From: Terriglobales bacterium
GTDB lineage: Bacteria; Acidobacteriota; Terriglobia; Bryobacterales; Bryobacteraceae
Assembly (NCBI GenBank): GCA_027485675.1
Contig: JAIXQP010000018.1
Location: 1 to 64,000 of the forward strand
DNA length: 64,000 bases
Reading direction: 5' to 3'
The translations under genes and the position numbers were made by a program. Positions 16,917-27,335 of this stretch are shown one piece after another; positions within the stretch are counted from its first letter, which is position 1; every line of letters starts with the position of its first letter. The notes beneath the pieces were generated by a model, which was not told where the DNA came from, did not search any database, and saw only the letters and a program-made list of their open reading frames with translations.

Positions 16917-18760
16917 TTGGCCTGGCCCTCGCTTTGGCCCTGCCTTTGGCGGGGCAGGAGTGGCGGCACTGGGGCGGAGACGCCGGGGGGCAGAAGCACT
17001 CGGCGCTGCGGCAGATTCACCGGGGTAACGTCGGGAAGCTGAAGGTCGCCTGGACGTACCGAACGGGTGAGATCAGCGATGGGAGCGAGGCTCCGTCGCG
17101 GAGCGCGTTTGAGACGACGCCGCTTTATGTCGACGGGGTGCTGTACGTGACCACCCCGTTTAACCGGTTGGTGGCGCTGGATGCGGAGACGGGGAAGGAG
17201 CGATGGTCGTTTGATCCGCAATTGGACCGGACGAAGCCGCTGAACCTGTTTATCAGCCGGGGCGCGGCGTACTGGACGGACGGGAAGGCGCGCCGGATTG
17301 TTTACGGAACGCAGGGCGGGCGGCTGTATTCGGTGGACGCGGCTTCCGGGAAACTGGACGCGGCGTTTGGCGAAGCGGGGTCGATCGACCTGCGGAAGGG
17401 CGTGGCGGAGACCTGGCCGGATAAGGGATATGGCATGACCTCGCCGCCGGCGATCTACCGGAATGTCGTGATCTGCGGGGCGTGGACGGCGGACGGGGAG
17501 CCGCAGGGTCCGGCGGGGGATATTCGCGGCTTTGATGTGCGGACGGGGAAGCTGCTGTGGACCTTTCATACGGTGCCGCGAAAGGGAGAGTTCGGCTACG
17601 CGACGTGGCCGGAAGGCGCGGGCAAGGACCGGGCGGCAGTGAACGCCTGGAGCGTGTTGAGCGTGGATGAGGAGCGGGGCATGGTGTTCGTGCCGCTGAC
17701 CTCCCCGGCCTACGATTACTATGGCGGCGACCGGAAGGGGGACGGCTTGTTCGGCGACTCCGTGGTGGCGCTGGATGCGTTGACGGGCGAACGGAAGTGG
17801 CACTTTCAAACGATTCACCACAACATTTGGGACTATGACCTGCCGGCGCAGCCGAACCTGGTGACGGTGCGGCACGGGGGCCGGATGGTGCCGGCGGTGG
17901 CGCAGATTACGAAAACGGGGTTTGTGTTTCTGCTGGACCGCGTGACGGGGAAGCCGCTGTTTCCCGTGGAGGAGCGGCCCGTGCCGGCGAGCGAGGTGCC
18001 GGGGGAGCAGGCGTCAGCGACGCAGCCGATTCCCGTGAAGCCGCCGCCGTTTACGCGGCAAGTGATGAAGCCGGAGGAGTTGACGACGGTGACGCCGGAG
18101 TCGCGGAAGTTCTGCGAGGAGATCGTAAAGGGCGCGAAGTTCGGGGGCCTTTACACGCCGATTGGACTCGAACGGACCATTCTGTTTCCCGGGACGAACG
18201 GAGGGACGAACTGGGGCGGCGCGTCGTTCGACCCGGCGACGCGGACGCTTTACGTAAACTCGATGGACGTGGGGATGACCTTTCAGATGGAGAAGCGGCC
18301 GGAGGGTTCGTTGATTCCCTACCGGGCGCGCGGGGCGCGGACGCCGAGTTCGCGGTTTTGGGATAACAACCTGTATTCGTGCCAGCAGCCGCCGTGGGGG
18401 AGCCTGACAGCGATTGACCTGGACACCGGGACGTTCCGCTGGCGGGTGGTGCTGGGCGAGTACGAGGAGTTGACAAAGCGCGGGGTGCCGAAGACGGGGA
18501 CGCCGAACCTGGGCGGATCCCTGGTGACGGCCGGGGGGCTGCTGTTTATCGCGGCGACGAACGACGGGCGGTTTCGGGCTTTCGATAAAGACACGGGCAA
18601 GCAGCTTTGGGAGACGCGGCTGCCGGCGAGCGGGCACGCCAATCCGATGACGTTTGCCGGACCGCGGTCGAAGAAGCAGTTCGTGGTGATTGCGGCGGGG
18701 GGCGGTAACAAGTACAACGCGACGTTCGCCGATACGTTGGTGGCATTTGCGCTGGAGTAA
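16787..18760 (+). CDS. PQQ-dependent alcohol/glucose-type dehydrogenase
   Basis: The protein carries the eight-bladed propeller of quinoprotein dehydrogenases: EWRHWGGDAGGQKHSALRQI, NVGKLKVAWTYRTGE, LVALDAETGKERWSFDP, HHNIWDYDLPAQPNLV, LYVNSMDVG, GGLLFIAATNDGRFRAFDKD and VVIAAGGGNKYN at the end. No CxxCH haem motif is seen, so electrons must leave by a separate carrier. The start is uncertain: GTG at 16787 follows AAGGAGG by ten bases, ATG at 16808 is next; both give a long basic region before the hydrophobic signal core (VVGLALALALPLAGQ, about residues 43-57). Substrate cannot be deduced. Confidence 0.85.
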   Translation: MATVDQGMGSEFAERTRERRHFEGAEETRKRQIQNGARGWQQVVGLALALALPLAGQEWRHWGGDAGGQKHSALRQIHRGNVGKLKVAWTYRTGEISDGSEAPSRSAFETTPLYVDGVLYVTTPFNRLVALDAETGKERWSFDPQLDRTKPLNLFISRGAAYWTDGKARRIVYGTQGGRLYSVDAASGKLDAAFGEAGSIDLRKGVAETWPDKGYGMTSPPAIYRNVVICGAWTADGEPQGPAGDIRGFDVRTGKLLWTFHTVPRKGEFGYATWPEGAGKDRAAVNAWSVLSVDEERGMVFVPLTSPAYDYYGGDRKGDGLFGDSVVALDALTGERKWHFQTIHHNIWDYDLPAQPNLVTVRHGGRMVPAVAQITKTGFVFLLDRVTGKPLFPVEERPVPASEVPGEQASATQPIPVKPPPFTRQVMKPEELTTVTPESRKFCEEIVKGAKFGGLYTPIGLERTILFPGTNGGTNWGGASFDPATRTLYVNSMDVGMTFQMEKRPEGSLIPYRARGARTPSSRFWDNNLYSCQQPPWGSLTAIDLDTGTFRWRVVLGEYEELTKRGVPKTGTPNLGGSLVTAGGLLFIAATNDGRFRAFDKDTGKQLWETRLPASGHANPMTFAGPRSKKQFVVIAAGGGNKYNATFADTLVAFALE

Positions 18761-18776
18761 AGGGATACTAGAGAAC

Positions 18777-19220
18777 ATGCAAAAACTTGCGATGGCGTTG
18801 GCGATGGCTGCCTGTGCGATGGCAGCGGAGAAGTTCGGCAAGGGGCTGACGTTGAGCCAGCCGACCCCGGTGGCGACGATTCTGGCGAGCCCGGACAACT
18901 ACGTGGGCAAGACGGTGCAGGTGCGCGGGAAAGTGAGCGAGGTGTGCACCATGATGGGCTGCTGGATGCAGCTGGTGGACAACAAGGACGGCATGCGCAT
19001 CAAGGTGAACGACGGGGAGATCATGTTCCCGAAGAACGCCGTGGGGAAGACCGCGATTGCCGAAGGGCAGCTGCGGAAGCTGGTGCTGAGCAAGGAGCAG
19101 GCGATTGCCCGGGCCAAGCACGAGGCTGAGGAGCAGGGGCGGAAGTTTGACCCGGCGTCGGTGAAGAGCGGCGGCGTGGTCTATCAGGTGCAGGGCACTG
19201 GGGCGGTCCTGGTCGACTAA
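18777..19220 (+). CDS. DUF4920 domain secreted protein
   Basis: The ATG at 18777 gives a signal peptide (MQKLAMALAMAACAMAAEKF); the longer frame begins inside the previous gene. The 147-residue product has the DUF4920 pattern: VATILASPDNYVGKTVQVRG, then VSEVCTMMGCWMQLVDNKDG and MRIKVNDGEIMFP. The two cysteines of the VCxxxGCWM motif might bind metal or form a disulphide. The domain looks like an OB-type small beta barrel. Its stop overlaps the start of the following phosphatase (TAATG), so the two are co-translated. Confidence 0.8.
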   Translation: MQKLAMALAMAACAMAAEKFGKGLTLSQPTPVATILASPDNYVGKTVQVRGKVSEVCTMMGCWMQLVDNKDGMRIKVNDGEIMFPKNAVGKTAIAEGQLRKLVLSKEQAIARAKHEAEEQGRKFDPASVKSGGVVYQVQGTGAVLVD

Positions 19221-20779
19221 TGCAGCGTAGAAAATTGTTGCTGATGGCGGGTGCGGCCGCCGGCTGCGCGTTCGGACAGACGGTGGCGCCGGCCCGGCCG
19301 CGCGTGAAGCTGGTGCTTGCGATTACCGTCGACCAGTTCCGCTATGACTATTTGACGCGGTTCCGGAGCGAGTACACGGGAGGGATCGCCCGGCTGCTGA
19401 CGCAGGGCGCGGTGTTCACGAACGCGTTTTATGAGCACACCCCGACGGTGACGGCCGTGGGCCACGCGACGATGATGAGCGGGGCGAGCCCGATCCTTTC
19501 GGGGATTGTGGGCAACGACTGGTGGGACCGGGAATTGAACCGGGAGGTGACCAGCGTGTTCGACCCGAAGGCCAAGACGCTGGGCGCGCCGGACCGGGAA
19601 GCGGCATCGCCGCACCGGCTGCTGGTTTCCACCATCGGCGACGAGATCAAGATGTCGGCCAAGGGCGAGAGCAAGACCATCGGGATTTCGGTGAAGGACC
19701 GGGGGGCGATTTTGCCGGCGGGACGCATGGCGGATGCGGCGTACTGGTTCGACAACGAGTCCGGCAAGTTTGTTTCGAGCACGTGGTACCAGAAGGCGCT
19801 GCCGGGTTGGGTGGACGAGTTCAACGGCAAGAAACCGGGCGAGAAGTTTTTGGGCGCGGAGTGGAAGGCCGGGGACGTGCTGCTGAAGAAGATGCCGGCG
19901 AAAGCGGACACGATGTTCTACTCGAACATGGAAGCGAGTCCGTTCGGCAACGATCTGCTTGAAGAGTTCACCGAGGCGGCCATTGAGAACGAGAAGCTGG
20001 GACAGCACGCGGGCGTGGACCTGCTGGCGGTGAGTTTCTCGTGCAACGACTACGTGGGACACGCCGAAGGGCCGGATTCGCCGCACGCACACGATATCAG
20101 CGTGCGGACGGACAAGATGCTGGCGAAGCTGTTCGCCTTCCTCGAACGGAAGATCGGGATGCGGAACGTGCTGGTGACGTTCACGGCCGACCATGGCGTG
20201 GCGCCGGTGCCGGAAGTGAATACCGCGCGGAAGATGCCGGGCGGACGGCTGCGGGACCGGGATATTGGCGCGGCCATTGAAGAGGCGCTGAACGCCAAGT
20301 ACGGGGCCGGGAAGTGGTTGACGCAGGCTAAATCGCAGTATGTGCCGTACCTGAACTATGACCTGCTTTCGGCGCGCCGGATTGACCCGCGCGAAGCCCG
20401 GGCGGTGGCGGCGGAGGCGGTGCGGAACCTTCCGCACATTGCGCGCGTCTACACCAAAGATCAGATGGTAGAAGGAATCGCCATTACGGATTTCCTGGCC
20501 CGGCGGGCGCACAACGGCTACTATCCAGGCCGTGGGCCGGACCTGATCGTATTGACCGAGCCGTATTACATGTATTCGGCGCGTGGTACGACGCACGGCG
20601 CGGCGTATCACTACGACGCGCAGGTGCCGGTGATTCTGATGGGTCCCGGGGTGAAGGCGGGGCGGTACCACAAGGCTGTAGCGGTGAACGACATCGCGCC
20701 GACGTTGGCGACGCTGCTGGATGTCGCGATGCCGAGCGGGAATATGGGCCGGACGCTGGACGAGTGTTTAACGTATTGA
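19220..20779 (+). CDS. PafA-like alkaline phosphatase (type I phosphodiesterase fold)
   Basis: A 519-residue exported hydrolase; the N terminus (MQRRKLLLMAGAAAGCAFGQ) is a signal, possibly lipoprotein- or Tat-like. Motifs of the PafA branch of the alkaline phosphatase superfamily are clear: LAITVDQFRYDYLTRF with metal-binding Asp (about 37), the nucleophile region HTPTVTAVGHATMMSGASP (Thr about 75), GIVGNDWWDRE, NDYVGHAEGPDSPHAHD (about 274) and TADHGVAPVPE (about 330), and GAAYHYDAQVPVIL with the last His. It releases phosphate from monoesters in the periplasm. The leading TAATG overlap couples it to the DUF4920 gene. Confidence 0.88.
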   Translation: MQRRKLLLMAGAAAGCAFGQTVAPARPRVKLVLAITVDQFRYDYLTRFRSEYTGGIARLLTQGAVFTNAFYEHTPTVTAVGHATMMSGASPILSGIVGNDWWDRELNREVTSVFDPKAKTLGAPDREAASPHRLLVSTIGDEIKMSAKGESKTIGISVKDRGAILPAGRMADAAYWFDNESGKFVSSTWYQKALPGWVDEFNGKKPGEKFLGAEWKAGDVLLKKMPAKADTMFYSNMEASPFGNDLLEEFTEAAIENEKLGQHAGVDLLAVSFSCNDYVGHAEGPDSPHAHDISVRTDKMLAKLFAFLERKIGMRNVLVTFTADHGVAPVPEVNTARKMPGGRLRDRDIGAAIEEALNAKYGAGKWLTQAKSQYVPYLNYDLLSARRIDPREARAVAAEAVRNLPHIARVYTKDQMVEGIAITDFLARRAHNGYYPGRGPDLIVLTEPYYMYSARGTTHGAAYHYDAQVPVILMGPGVKAGRYHKAVAVNDIAPTLATLLDVAMPSGNMGRTLDECLTY

Positions 20780-20835
20780 ACTTGTTGCCTGTGGTAGGCT
20801 AACAGATAGCTCAAAAGGGAGTTCGATCAAGATTT

Positions 20836-21348
20836 ATGTTTATCCGTTCGCTGCTTTTGCCGGCCATTTTGCTCGCCGGCGCCTCGATTGCCTCGGCCCA
20901 GATGAAGGTGGCTATTATCAACCTGCAGAAGGCCGTGCTCGACACAGCGGAGCTGACCAAGGCGCAAAAGGACCTGGAAGCGAAGTTTAAGCCGCGTCAG
21001 GATCAGATGGAAGCCATCCAGAAGGAACTGCAGCAGATCCAGACGCAGTTGCAGACGATGCAGGGGAAACTGACGCCGGCCGCGGAGCAGGAACTGACGA
21101 TTCGGGGCCAGCGCCGGCAGCGGGAGTTGCAGCGGATGACCGAGGACCTGCAGGGCGACGTGGACCGCGAACGGCAGGATGTGCTGGGCCGGAGCGCTAA
21201 GCGGATGGAAGAAGTGGTGAAGAAGGTTTCGGAAGCGGGTGGCTACGACGTCGTGATCGACGTGAGCAACGCGGTTTTCTTCAAGCCGGCGTTAGAGATC
21301 ACTAAGACCGCGACCGACGAATATAACAAAGCCTACCCGGTACAGTAG
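20836..21348 (+). CDS. OmpH/Skp-like periplasmic chaperone
   Basis: 170 residues: signal peptide (LLLPAILLAGASIASAQ), then MKVAIINLQKAVLDTAE, the typical beta strand and first helix of Skp/OmpH, and a long coiled coil (DQMEAIQKELQQIQTQLQTM, REVLQ-type heptads to about residue 140), ending in YDVVIDVSNAVFFKPALEIT, the second half of the trimerisation body. Length and order match Skp, which holds unfolded outer-membrane proteins. Given the many beta-barrel receptors in this segment, a housekeeping role is likely. The usual neighbours bamA and lpxD are not here. Confidence 0.88.
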   Translation: MFIRSLLLPAILLAGASIASAQMKVAIINLQKAVLDTAELTKAQKDLEAKFKPRQDQMEAIQKELQQIQTQLQTMQGKLTPAAEQELTIRGQRRQRELQRMTEDLQGDVDRERQDVLGRSAKRMEEVVKKVSEAGGYDVVIDVSNAVFFKPALEITKTATDEYNKAYPVQ

Positions 21349-21375
21349 GCCGCTTCGATTTCGGAGGTAAATCCG

Positions 21376-21807
21376 ATGGGCAGCTATCTCGAAGAGTTTG
21401 GCGTCAAGGACGCGAAGCGGGAACGGCTGATCAAGCGAATTGTGTTGACGCTGCTGGCGACCGTGATCGCCGGCGGCGTCCTTTGGTTTCTCTTCCGGAA
21501 CTTCCGGGAGGAGTCGCGCGTGAAGGAGTTTATTACCGCGCTCGAGCGGAAGGACTACAAGGCGGCGCACGCTTTGTGGGGGTGTACGGACGCGACGCCG
21601 TGCCGGGACTACGGCATGACGCAGTTTCTCGAGGATTGGGGCGAGAAAGCGGGTACGGTGACGCGGAGCAGCGTGAAGAGCTGCGAGGGCGGGATTATCC
21701 AGACGGTGACCGTAAAGGGCAAAGAGACGCTGCTTTACGTGGACCGGGAGACGCTCCTGATTGGATTTTCACCGTGGCCGGTGTGTACTCCGCGCGTTAA
21801 GATGTAG
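21376..21807 (+). CDS. Small membrane protein with one TM segment and periplasmic domain
   Basis: 143 residues; a GGAGG lies nine bases ahead of the ATG. One membrane segment (RIVLTLLATVIAGGVLWFLF, about 22-41) follows a charged cytoplasmic start; the rest is a small domain with four cysteines (HALWGCTDATPCRDYG, KSCEGG, PVCTP), presumably in the periplasm with disulphides. The wording VKEFITALERKDYKAAHALW suggests a nuclear-transport-factor-2/SnoaL-like fold, but this is a guess. The 3' end overlaps the convergent YfiT-like gene by 11 bases. Confidence 0.65.
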   Translation: MGSYLEEFGVKDAKRERLIKRIVLTLLATVIAGGVLWFLFRNFREESRVKEFITALERKDYKAAHALWGCTDATPCRDYGMTQFLEDWGEKAGTVTRSSVKSCEGGIIQTVTVKGKETLLYVDRETLLIGFSPWPVCTPRVKM

Positions 21808-22318
21808 CGCCAGTAATGTGCGCGAGGTGATGGGCGCCGTGCCAGGCGTAAAGGGCCAGGGTTTCGTCGAGGCGGCGGGGACCGTGGTCGGGATGGACGA
21901 AGGTGCGCTGCCACTGCTCTTCGGTTAGAGATTCGAGCAGAAGCACCCAACGAAGATGCAGGGCGGAGAGCAGGACGATGGAGATGTCGACTTCAGCGTT
22001 GGCGGCGTCGGCGAGTTCGGCCCAGCGGGCTTCGTCGTAGGGCTTGATGACCGGGGCGTCTTCGGTGAGCGCGAGGCGGAAGCGGACGTAGCTGTTCATG
22101 TGGCTATCGGCGACATGGTGGATCGTCTGGCGGAGGGTCCAGCCGCCGGGGCGGTAGGGCGTGGCGAGTTGGGCTTCGGTGAGTGGGGCCACGGCGGTGC
22201 GGAGTTGGCTCGGGAGTGCTGCGAGGGCGTCGATCCATTGGCGGCGGTCTTGCGCAGTGATCGCGGTGGGCCACTGGAAGCGGCCGATGGGGTATTGGAG
22301 GTTGGGTGCGGGTGTCAT
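21797..22318 (-). CDS. YfiT/BstA-like DinB-family metal-dependent protein
   Basis: The 173-residue protein carries the YfiT pattern: LQYPIGRFQWP at the start, then LATPYRPGGWTLRQTIHHVA and DSHMNSYVRFRLALTED, DEARWAEL, and YAWHGAHHLAHI at the end. His residues in HHVADSH and HGAHHLAH are the usual nickel/zinc ligands of the four-helix DinB fold. Relatives are bacillithiol or related thiol S-transferases; whether bacillithiol is made here is unknown. It is the third gene of an operon (DinB, globin, YfiT) with an ATGA overlap (22315-22318) to the globin gene. Confidence 0.85.
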   Translation of the reverse strand: MTPAPNLQYPIGRFQWPTAITAQDRRQWIDALAALPSQLRTAVAPLTEAQLATPYRPGGWTLRQTIHHVADSHMNSYVRFRLALTEDAPVIKPYDEARWAELADAANAEVDISIVLLSALHLRWVLLLESLTEEQWQRTFVHPDHGPRRLDETLALYAWHGAHHLAHITGATS

Positions 22319-22698
22319 TCGGGTTGGTTGATCATGAAGTTCGCAACTTGTAGAAAGAATGGGCGAAGGATGGCTTCGGCGTCGGCCGGCAGGGCCGCGA
22401 CCGTGAAGGCGTGGTTCATGAGGGTGAGCCAGCGATCGCGCGCGGCGGCGTTGATGACGTAGGGGGCGTGGCGCATGCGGAGGCGGGGGTGGCCCCGTTG
22501 TTCGATGTAACGCGGGGGGCCGCCGAAGCGGCCGATGAGAAAATCGCGGAGGCGTTGTTCGGCGCCGGGGAGGTCGTCGGCGGGATACATGGGGCCGAGG
22601 ATGTCGTCAGCGGGAATCTGCGCGTAGAAGGCGGCGACGAGACGGGTGAAGCCGTCTTCGCCGATCGCGTCGTACAACTGCATCTCGTTGAGATTCAT
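22315..22698 (-). CDS. Truncated haemoglobin (group II-like globin)
   Basis: The 127-residue protein starts at the ATG at 22698, which overlaps the upstream stop as ATGA; the longer open frame is antisense noise. Motifs: LYDAIGEDGFTRLVAAFYAQ, then MYPADDLPGAEQRLRDFLIG, RFGGPPRYIEQRGHPRLRMR, HAPYVINAAARDRWLTLM, and a final helix AILRPFFLQVANFMIN. The His in RGHPRLRMRH is the likely proximal or nearby haem ligand, and the Tyr/Phe-rich helix follows truncated haemoglobin of the GlbO type. It may handle oxygen, NO or peroxide. Confidence 0.9.
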   Translation of the reverse strand: MNLNEMQLYDAIGEDGFTRLVAAFYAQIPADDILGPMYPADDLPGAEQRLRDFLIGRFGGPPRYIEQRGHPRLRMRHAPYVINAAARDRWLTLMNHAFTVAALPADAEAILRPFFLQVANFMINQPE

Positions 22699-23186
22699 AC
22701 GGTTTGCTGCAGATAGAAGTAGAAGAGGTCGGTGGCTGGGGGGACGTGGCCGAGTTGGCGGAGCATGGCCATGACCTGGCCGCGATGCAGCGTGGCGTGG
22801 TTGACGACGTGGAGAATCACCTTCCAACGGGCGATGGTGAAGGTGTCGTTGTTGAGGCGGCGGGCGGTGAGGTCGCCGTCGAGGTTCGACTCGGCATCGA
22901 CGTAGGCGCGCAGGGCGGCCAATACGGCGGGCCAGTGTTCTTTGAGCTGCTCGAGGTTGGGACCCGGGGCGGGATCGGCGAAGTCGATCTGGCGGCCTTC
23001 GAGACGGGCGAGCCAAACTCTATCGGCGTAGTAGATGTGTTGGAGAGTGGCGAGGACCGAGGTATGGGAGACTTGCAGGTCGCGGGTCAACTGCTCCGGG
23101 GAGAGGCGGGAGGCGGCGTCGAGGAGCTTGGAGGTGGCCCAGAGGCTGTAGTCGAGATGGGTAAGGAGGGTGGATTTAGGTTCCAT
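22695..23186 (-). CDS. DinB-family protein
   Basis: 163 residues with the four-helix DinB layout: LLTHLDYSLWATSKLLDAAS, LATLQHIYYADRVWLARLEG, and a C-terminal helix KVILHVVNHATLHRGQVMAM. The three metal-binding histidines of the family are present (LQHIYYAD, VVNHATLHRG). The ATG is at 23186, and its 3' end overlaps the globin start (ATGA). DinB proteins are diverse thiol transferases or metal-dependent hydrolases; the particular reaction is unknown. As first gene of the operon it pairs with a globin and a YfiT-like relative, which together suggest stress detoxification. Confidence 0.87.
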   Translation of the reverse strand: MEPKSTLLTHLDYSLWATSKLLDAASRLSPEQLTRDLQVSHTSVLATLQHIYYADRVWLARLEGRQIDFADPAPGPNLEQLKEHWPAVLAALRAYVDAESNLDGDLTARRLNNDTFTIARWKVILHVVNHATLHRGQVMAMLRQLGHVPPATDLFYFYLQQTV

Positions 23187-23248
23187 AACGCGAAAGCCGG
23201 GATTGAGACTGGCTCAACCCCGGCGATAGTCGGCTTGCGGGAAAATGG

Positions 23249-24808
<1,560 letters not shown>

Positions 24809-25031
24809 CTAGACTCACTCTCCCGTGGAGGGTCTGGCCGTAAACTGTCGGAGGTAAAAAGGACTTAGAGGTACAGACCAACGCAGCAGGAGTGCCTTGG
24901 GTGATTGTACCATTGCCCTTAACCTGTTTGAAAGACCAAAGTTGGCTTCCAGAAAACTCACACCCTTACGCATTAAGAGATGTTTGGAAAGACGAACGGT
25001 TTCAAGTCAATGTTTCTACTACTAAAATAGT

Positions 25032-25499
25032 TTATTGACCGGAACGCCGGGTGCGCAGTAAATTCTGGAGCTCGCTCAGGAACGCCTGCTCATCCTGGAA
25101 GTCTCGGTAGACGGACGCGAAGCGGACATAGGCGATCTTATCGAGCTGGCGCAGTTCGTCCATTAGTACTTCTCCTATTGTTGTAGTAGATAGCTCTCGT
25201 TCGGGGCTGTCCGCAATGCGGCTCTCGATGTGGTCAACGATGGCGGCGAGCTTGGAGATAGAAATCGGCCGCTTTTCACAGGCTTTGATTAATCCGTTCA
25301 AGACTTTCTGGCGCTCGAACTTCTCCCGGCGGCCGTCCTTCTTGATGACCATGTAGGGGATTTCGTCGATTTTCTCGTAGGTGGTGAAGCGTCGTTCGCA
25401 GGCGAGGCACTGGCGGCGGCGGCGAATGGCGTCCCCTTCCTTGCTTTCGCGGGAGTCGATGACTTTGTCTTCGGAGTGGGCGCAGAACGGGCACTTCAT
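25032..25499 (-). CDS. nrdR: Transcriptional repressor of ribonucleotide reductase genes
   Basis: 155 residues, the normal NrdR size. The N-terminal zinc ribbon MKCPFCAHSEDKVIDSRES then RRRRQCLACERRFTTYEKID has the CxxC...CxxC set; the ATP-cone follows (IPYMVIKKDGRREKFERQKV, then ISKLAAIVDHIESRIADS, STTTIGEVLMDELRQLD, IAYVRFASVYRDFQ). The start at 25499 overlaps the stop of the upstream membrane protein by ATGA. The longer frame reading through from further upstream is antisense/offset noise. NrdR binds (d)ATP and represses nrd operons; those genes are not in this window. Confidence 0.95.
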   Translation of the reverse strand: MKCPFCAHSEDKVIDSRESKEGDAIRRRRQCLACERRFTTYEKIDEIPYMVIKKDGRREKFERQKVLNGLIKACEKRPISISKLAAIVDHIESRIADSPERELSTTTIGEVLMDELRQLDKIAYVRFASVYRDFQDEQAFLSELQNLLRTRRSGQ

Positions 25500-26551
25500 G
25501 TGGCAATTTCCTTTTCGATTTTCTTGAGGGCACCCCACGAGAGACCTTGGCGGGCGGCGAGAACCAGGCCGAACGGGATAACTACTACCCATGTAGCAAG
25601 CCAACAGGCAATGGCGATCCCCGTGGCCGGGGCCGCCGGCACCGCGAAGAGCTGAGAAAGGACGAGGAAGCCGACCAACTGGGCTCCGCCGCCGATGCCG
25701 GGAATCTGGACGATGCTGCCAAAGGAGACGAAGCCCAGGTAGACGATGACGTCGAGCCAAGAGAGGCTGTTGGTTTGCGGAAAGGCCCAAAGAATGAACA
25801 GGCAGGCGCCGAGAATGCTGCCCCACTCGAGCGCGGTGTAGAAGACGATGAGGCCGATGTCGGCGGGCCGGCCGCAGGAGGCAAGTCCCGTGGCGAAGTT
25901 CTCGAGGGTTCCCCCGATCTTCGCCTGGATGTGGGCGGGCAGGAACGCCAGCGACTCCCGCAGGCGGGTGACGAGGGCATTGCCGCCCAGCGCGGCCGTA
26001 ATCAGGATGATCAGGCAGGCGGCGCAGAGTACTGCGATGAAGACGCCTCCGGTTTGCAGGACCCATTGCAGGGCGGGGCCGACGTTGCGGCCTTGGGGAT
26101 TAAACGTGGCGAGGCCGATACCGAACAGGAGCAGGACGGCCAGCAGGTCGTAGATGCGCTCGAGGAACCAGGCGGCCATTTGGGAGGAGAGCGGGACGTT
26201 TTCCGAGCGGGAGATGAGGTAGGGCCGGACGAGTTCGCCGGGCCGGCCGAACAGGACGATGGCGGTGAAGCCGATCATCGTATTGTTGAGAATCCGCAGG
26301 AGCGAGGAACGGGGGTTCAGGGGCCGGAGCATGACCTGCCAGCGGAGGGCGCGGGCCAGGTAGCTGGCCAGGACCGTGGCGGCGCCCGGCAGCATCCAGC
26401 GCCAGTCGATTTGGTTGTAGACCTGACCGAAGGCGGCCCAATCGAATGCAGCGAGCCGCTGCCAGGAGAACCAGACGAGCGCCGGCAGGAAAATGGCGGC
26501 CGCGGCGAGGGCCCAGCGCCGGAATTTTGGCGAGGAGAGAAAGTTCAGCAA
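25496..26551 (-). CDS. Lysylphosphatidylglycerol synthase TM-region/flippase-like protein
   Basis: A 351-residue integral membrane protein with about eight hydrophobic segments, the first at WALAAAAIFLPALVWFSW. Family markers are RALRWQVMLRPLNPRSSLLR, NNTMIGFTAIVLFGRPGELV followed by RPYLIS, and FVSFGSIVQIPGIGGGAQLV; the GRPGE and PGxxG motifs are those of the LPG_synthase_TM/UPF0104 (AglD-like) flippase family. The catalytic synthase domain is missing, so it more likely flips or transfers lipids. Its stop overlaps nrdR's start, so both are cotranscribed. Confidence 0.85.
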   Translation of the reverse strand: MLNFLSSPKFRRWALAAAAIFLPALVWFSWQRLAAFDWAAFGQVYNQIDWRWMLPGAATVLASYLARALRWQVMLRPLNPRSSLLRILNNTMIGFTAIVLFGRPGELVRPYLISRSENVPLSSQMAAWFLERIYDLLAVLLLFGIGLATFNPQGRNVGPALQWVLQTGGVFIAVLCAACLIILITAALGGNALVTRLRESLAFLPAHIQAKIGGTLENFATGLASCGRPADIGLIVFYTALEWGSILGACLFILWAFPQTNSLSWLDVIVYLGFVSFGSIVQIPGIGGGAQLVGFLVLSQLFAVPAAPATGIAIACWLATWVVVIPFGLVLAARQGLSWGALKKIEKEIAT

Positions 26552-26669
26552 ATCAGTAGTTACAATGAGGGTGCTCGTGCACTTCGAGCGAACTTATTAT
26601 GCCAAATCCTCGTACTTGTTTACGAACGGCCCGGGAACGGGCGAACCATAGGAGACAGGGAAGGGCGAA

Positions 26670-27335
26670 ATGGCAGCGGCTGCTACAGTTGAGCAAGGAA
26701 TTTGGGCGGCCGCCGAAGGCTTGACGCCGCCACTCCGCGGGAATCATCGCTTGGACCAAAGTTTCGACCTTGATTTGCGGTTGGTGGAGCGCTGTCTGGC
26801 TGGGGACGAGACGGCCTGGGAGGATCTTGTCAAGACGCATACGCGCCGCGTCTACGCCATCTGCTACCGGTTTACCGGGACGGATAGCGAAGCGCAGGAT
26901 CTGACGCAGGATGTGTTTCTGCGGCTGTTTAAGACGCTGCGGTCCTTTCGTTCCGGGGAGGGTTCGTTTACGGTTTGGCTGACGCGGATGACGCGGAATC
27001 TGCTGATCGACAACTACCGGAGAACGAAGCAGAACCGGGTGACGGATTCGATTGAAGACCAGTTGCCGATGCTCGAAGAGCGCAGCGCCGGAAGCGGCGG
27101 CCGGGCCGACGGTTTGCTGGCGGGCCGGGAGGCCAGCGAGATTTTGCAAGGCGCCCTGCAGAAGTTGTCTCCCGAGCTGCGCGAGACGGTGATTTTGCGG
27201 GACCTCGAAGAGTTGGACTATAAAGAAATTGCGGCGGTTTTGAATGTGCCGGAAGGTACGGTGAAGTCGCGGCTGAACCGGGGGCGAGCCGAGTTGGCCC
27301 GGCTGCTCAAAAAGTATCAGGTGGCTTTGGTATGA
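26670..27335 (+). CDS. ECF-family RNA polymerase sigma factor (RpoE-like)
   Basis: 221 residues: sigma2 with LDLRLVERCLAGDETAWEDL and AICYRFTGTDSEAQDLTQD then VFLRLFKTLRSF, TWxx-like FTVWLTRMTRNLLIDNYRR, and sigma4 LQKLSPELRETVILRDLEEL, DYKEIAAVLNVPEGTVKSRL with NRGRAEL. A purine-rich stretch AGGGAAGGG lies just before the ATG. The N-terminal 30 residues are an extension with no motif. The downstream anti-sigma gene overlaps by ATGA (27332-27335), the standard arrangement, and envelope genes follow, so the pair probably controls an envelope-stress response. Confidence 0.92.
   Translation: MAAAATVEQGIWAAAEGLTPPLRGNHRLDQSFDLDLRLVERCLAGDETAWEDLVKTHTRRVYAICYRFTGTDSEAQDLTQDVFLRLFKTLRSFRSGEGSFTVWLTRMTRNLLIDNYRRTKQNRVTDSIEDQLPMLEERSAGSGGRADGLLAGREASEILQGALQKLSPELRETVILRDLEELDYKEIAAVLNVPEGTVKSRLNRGRAELARLLKKYQVALV

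Noticed and set aside
22699-23016. An N-terminal extension of the globin (Arg/Pro-rich)
   Set aside because: It runs inside the DinB gene in another frame and is composed of RRPRP repeats; the ATG at 22698 gives the globin's normal size.
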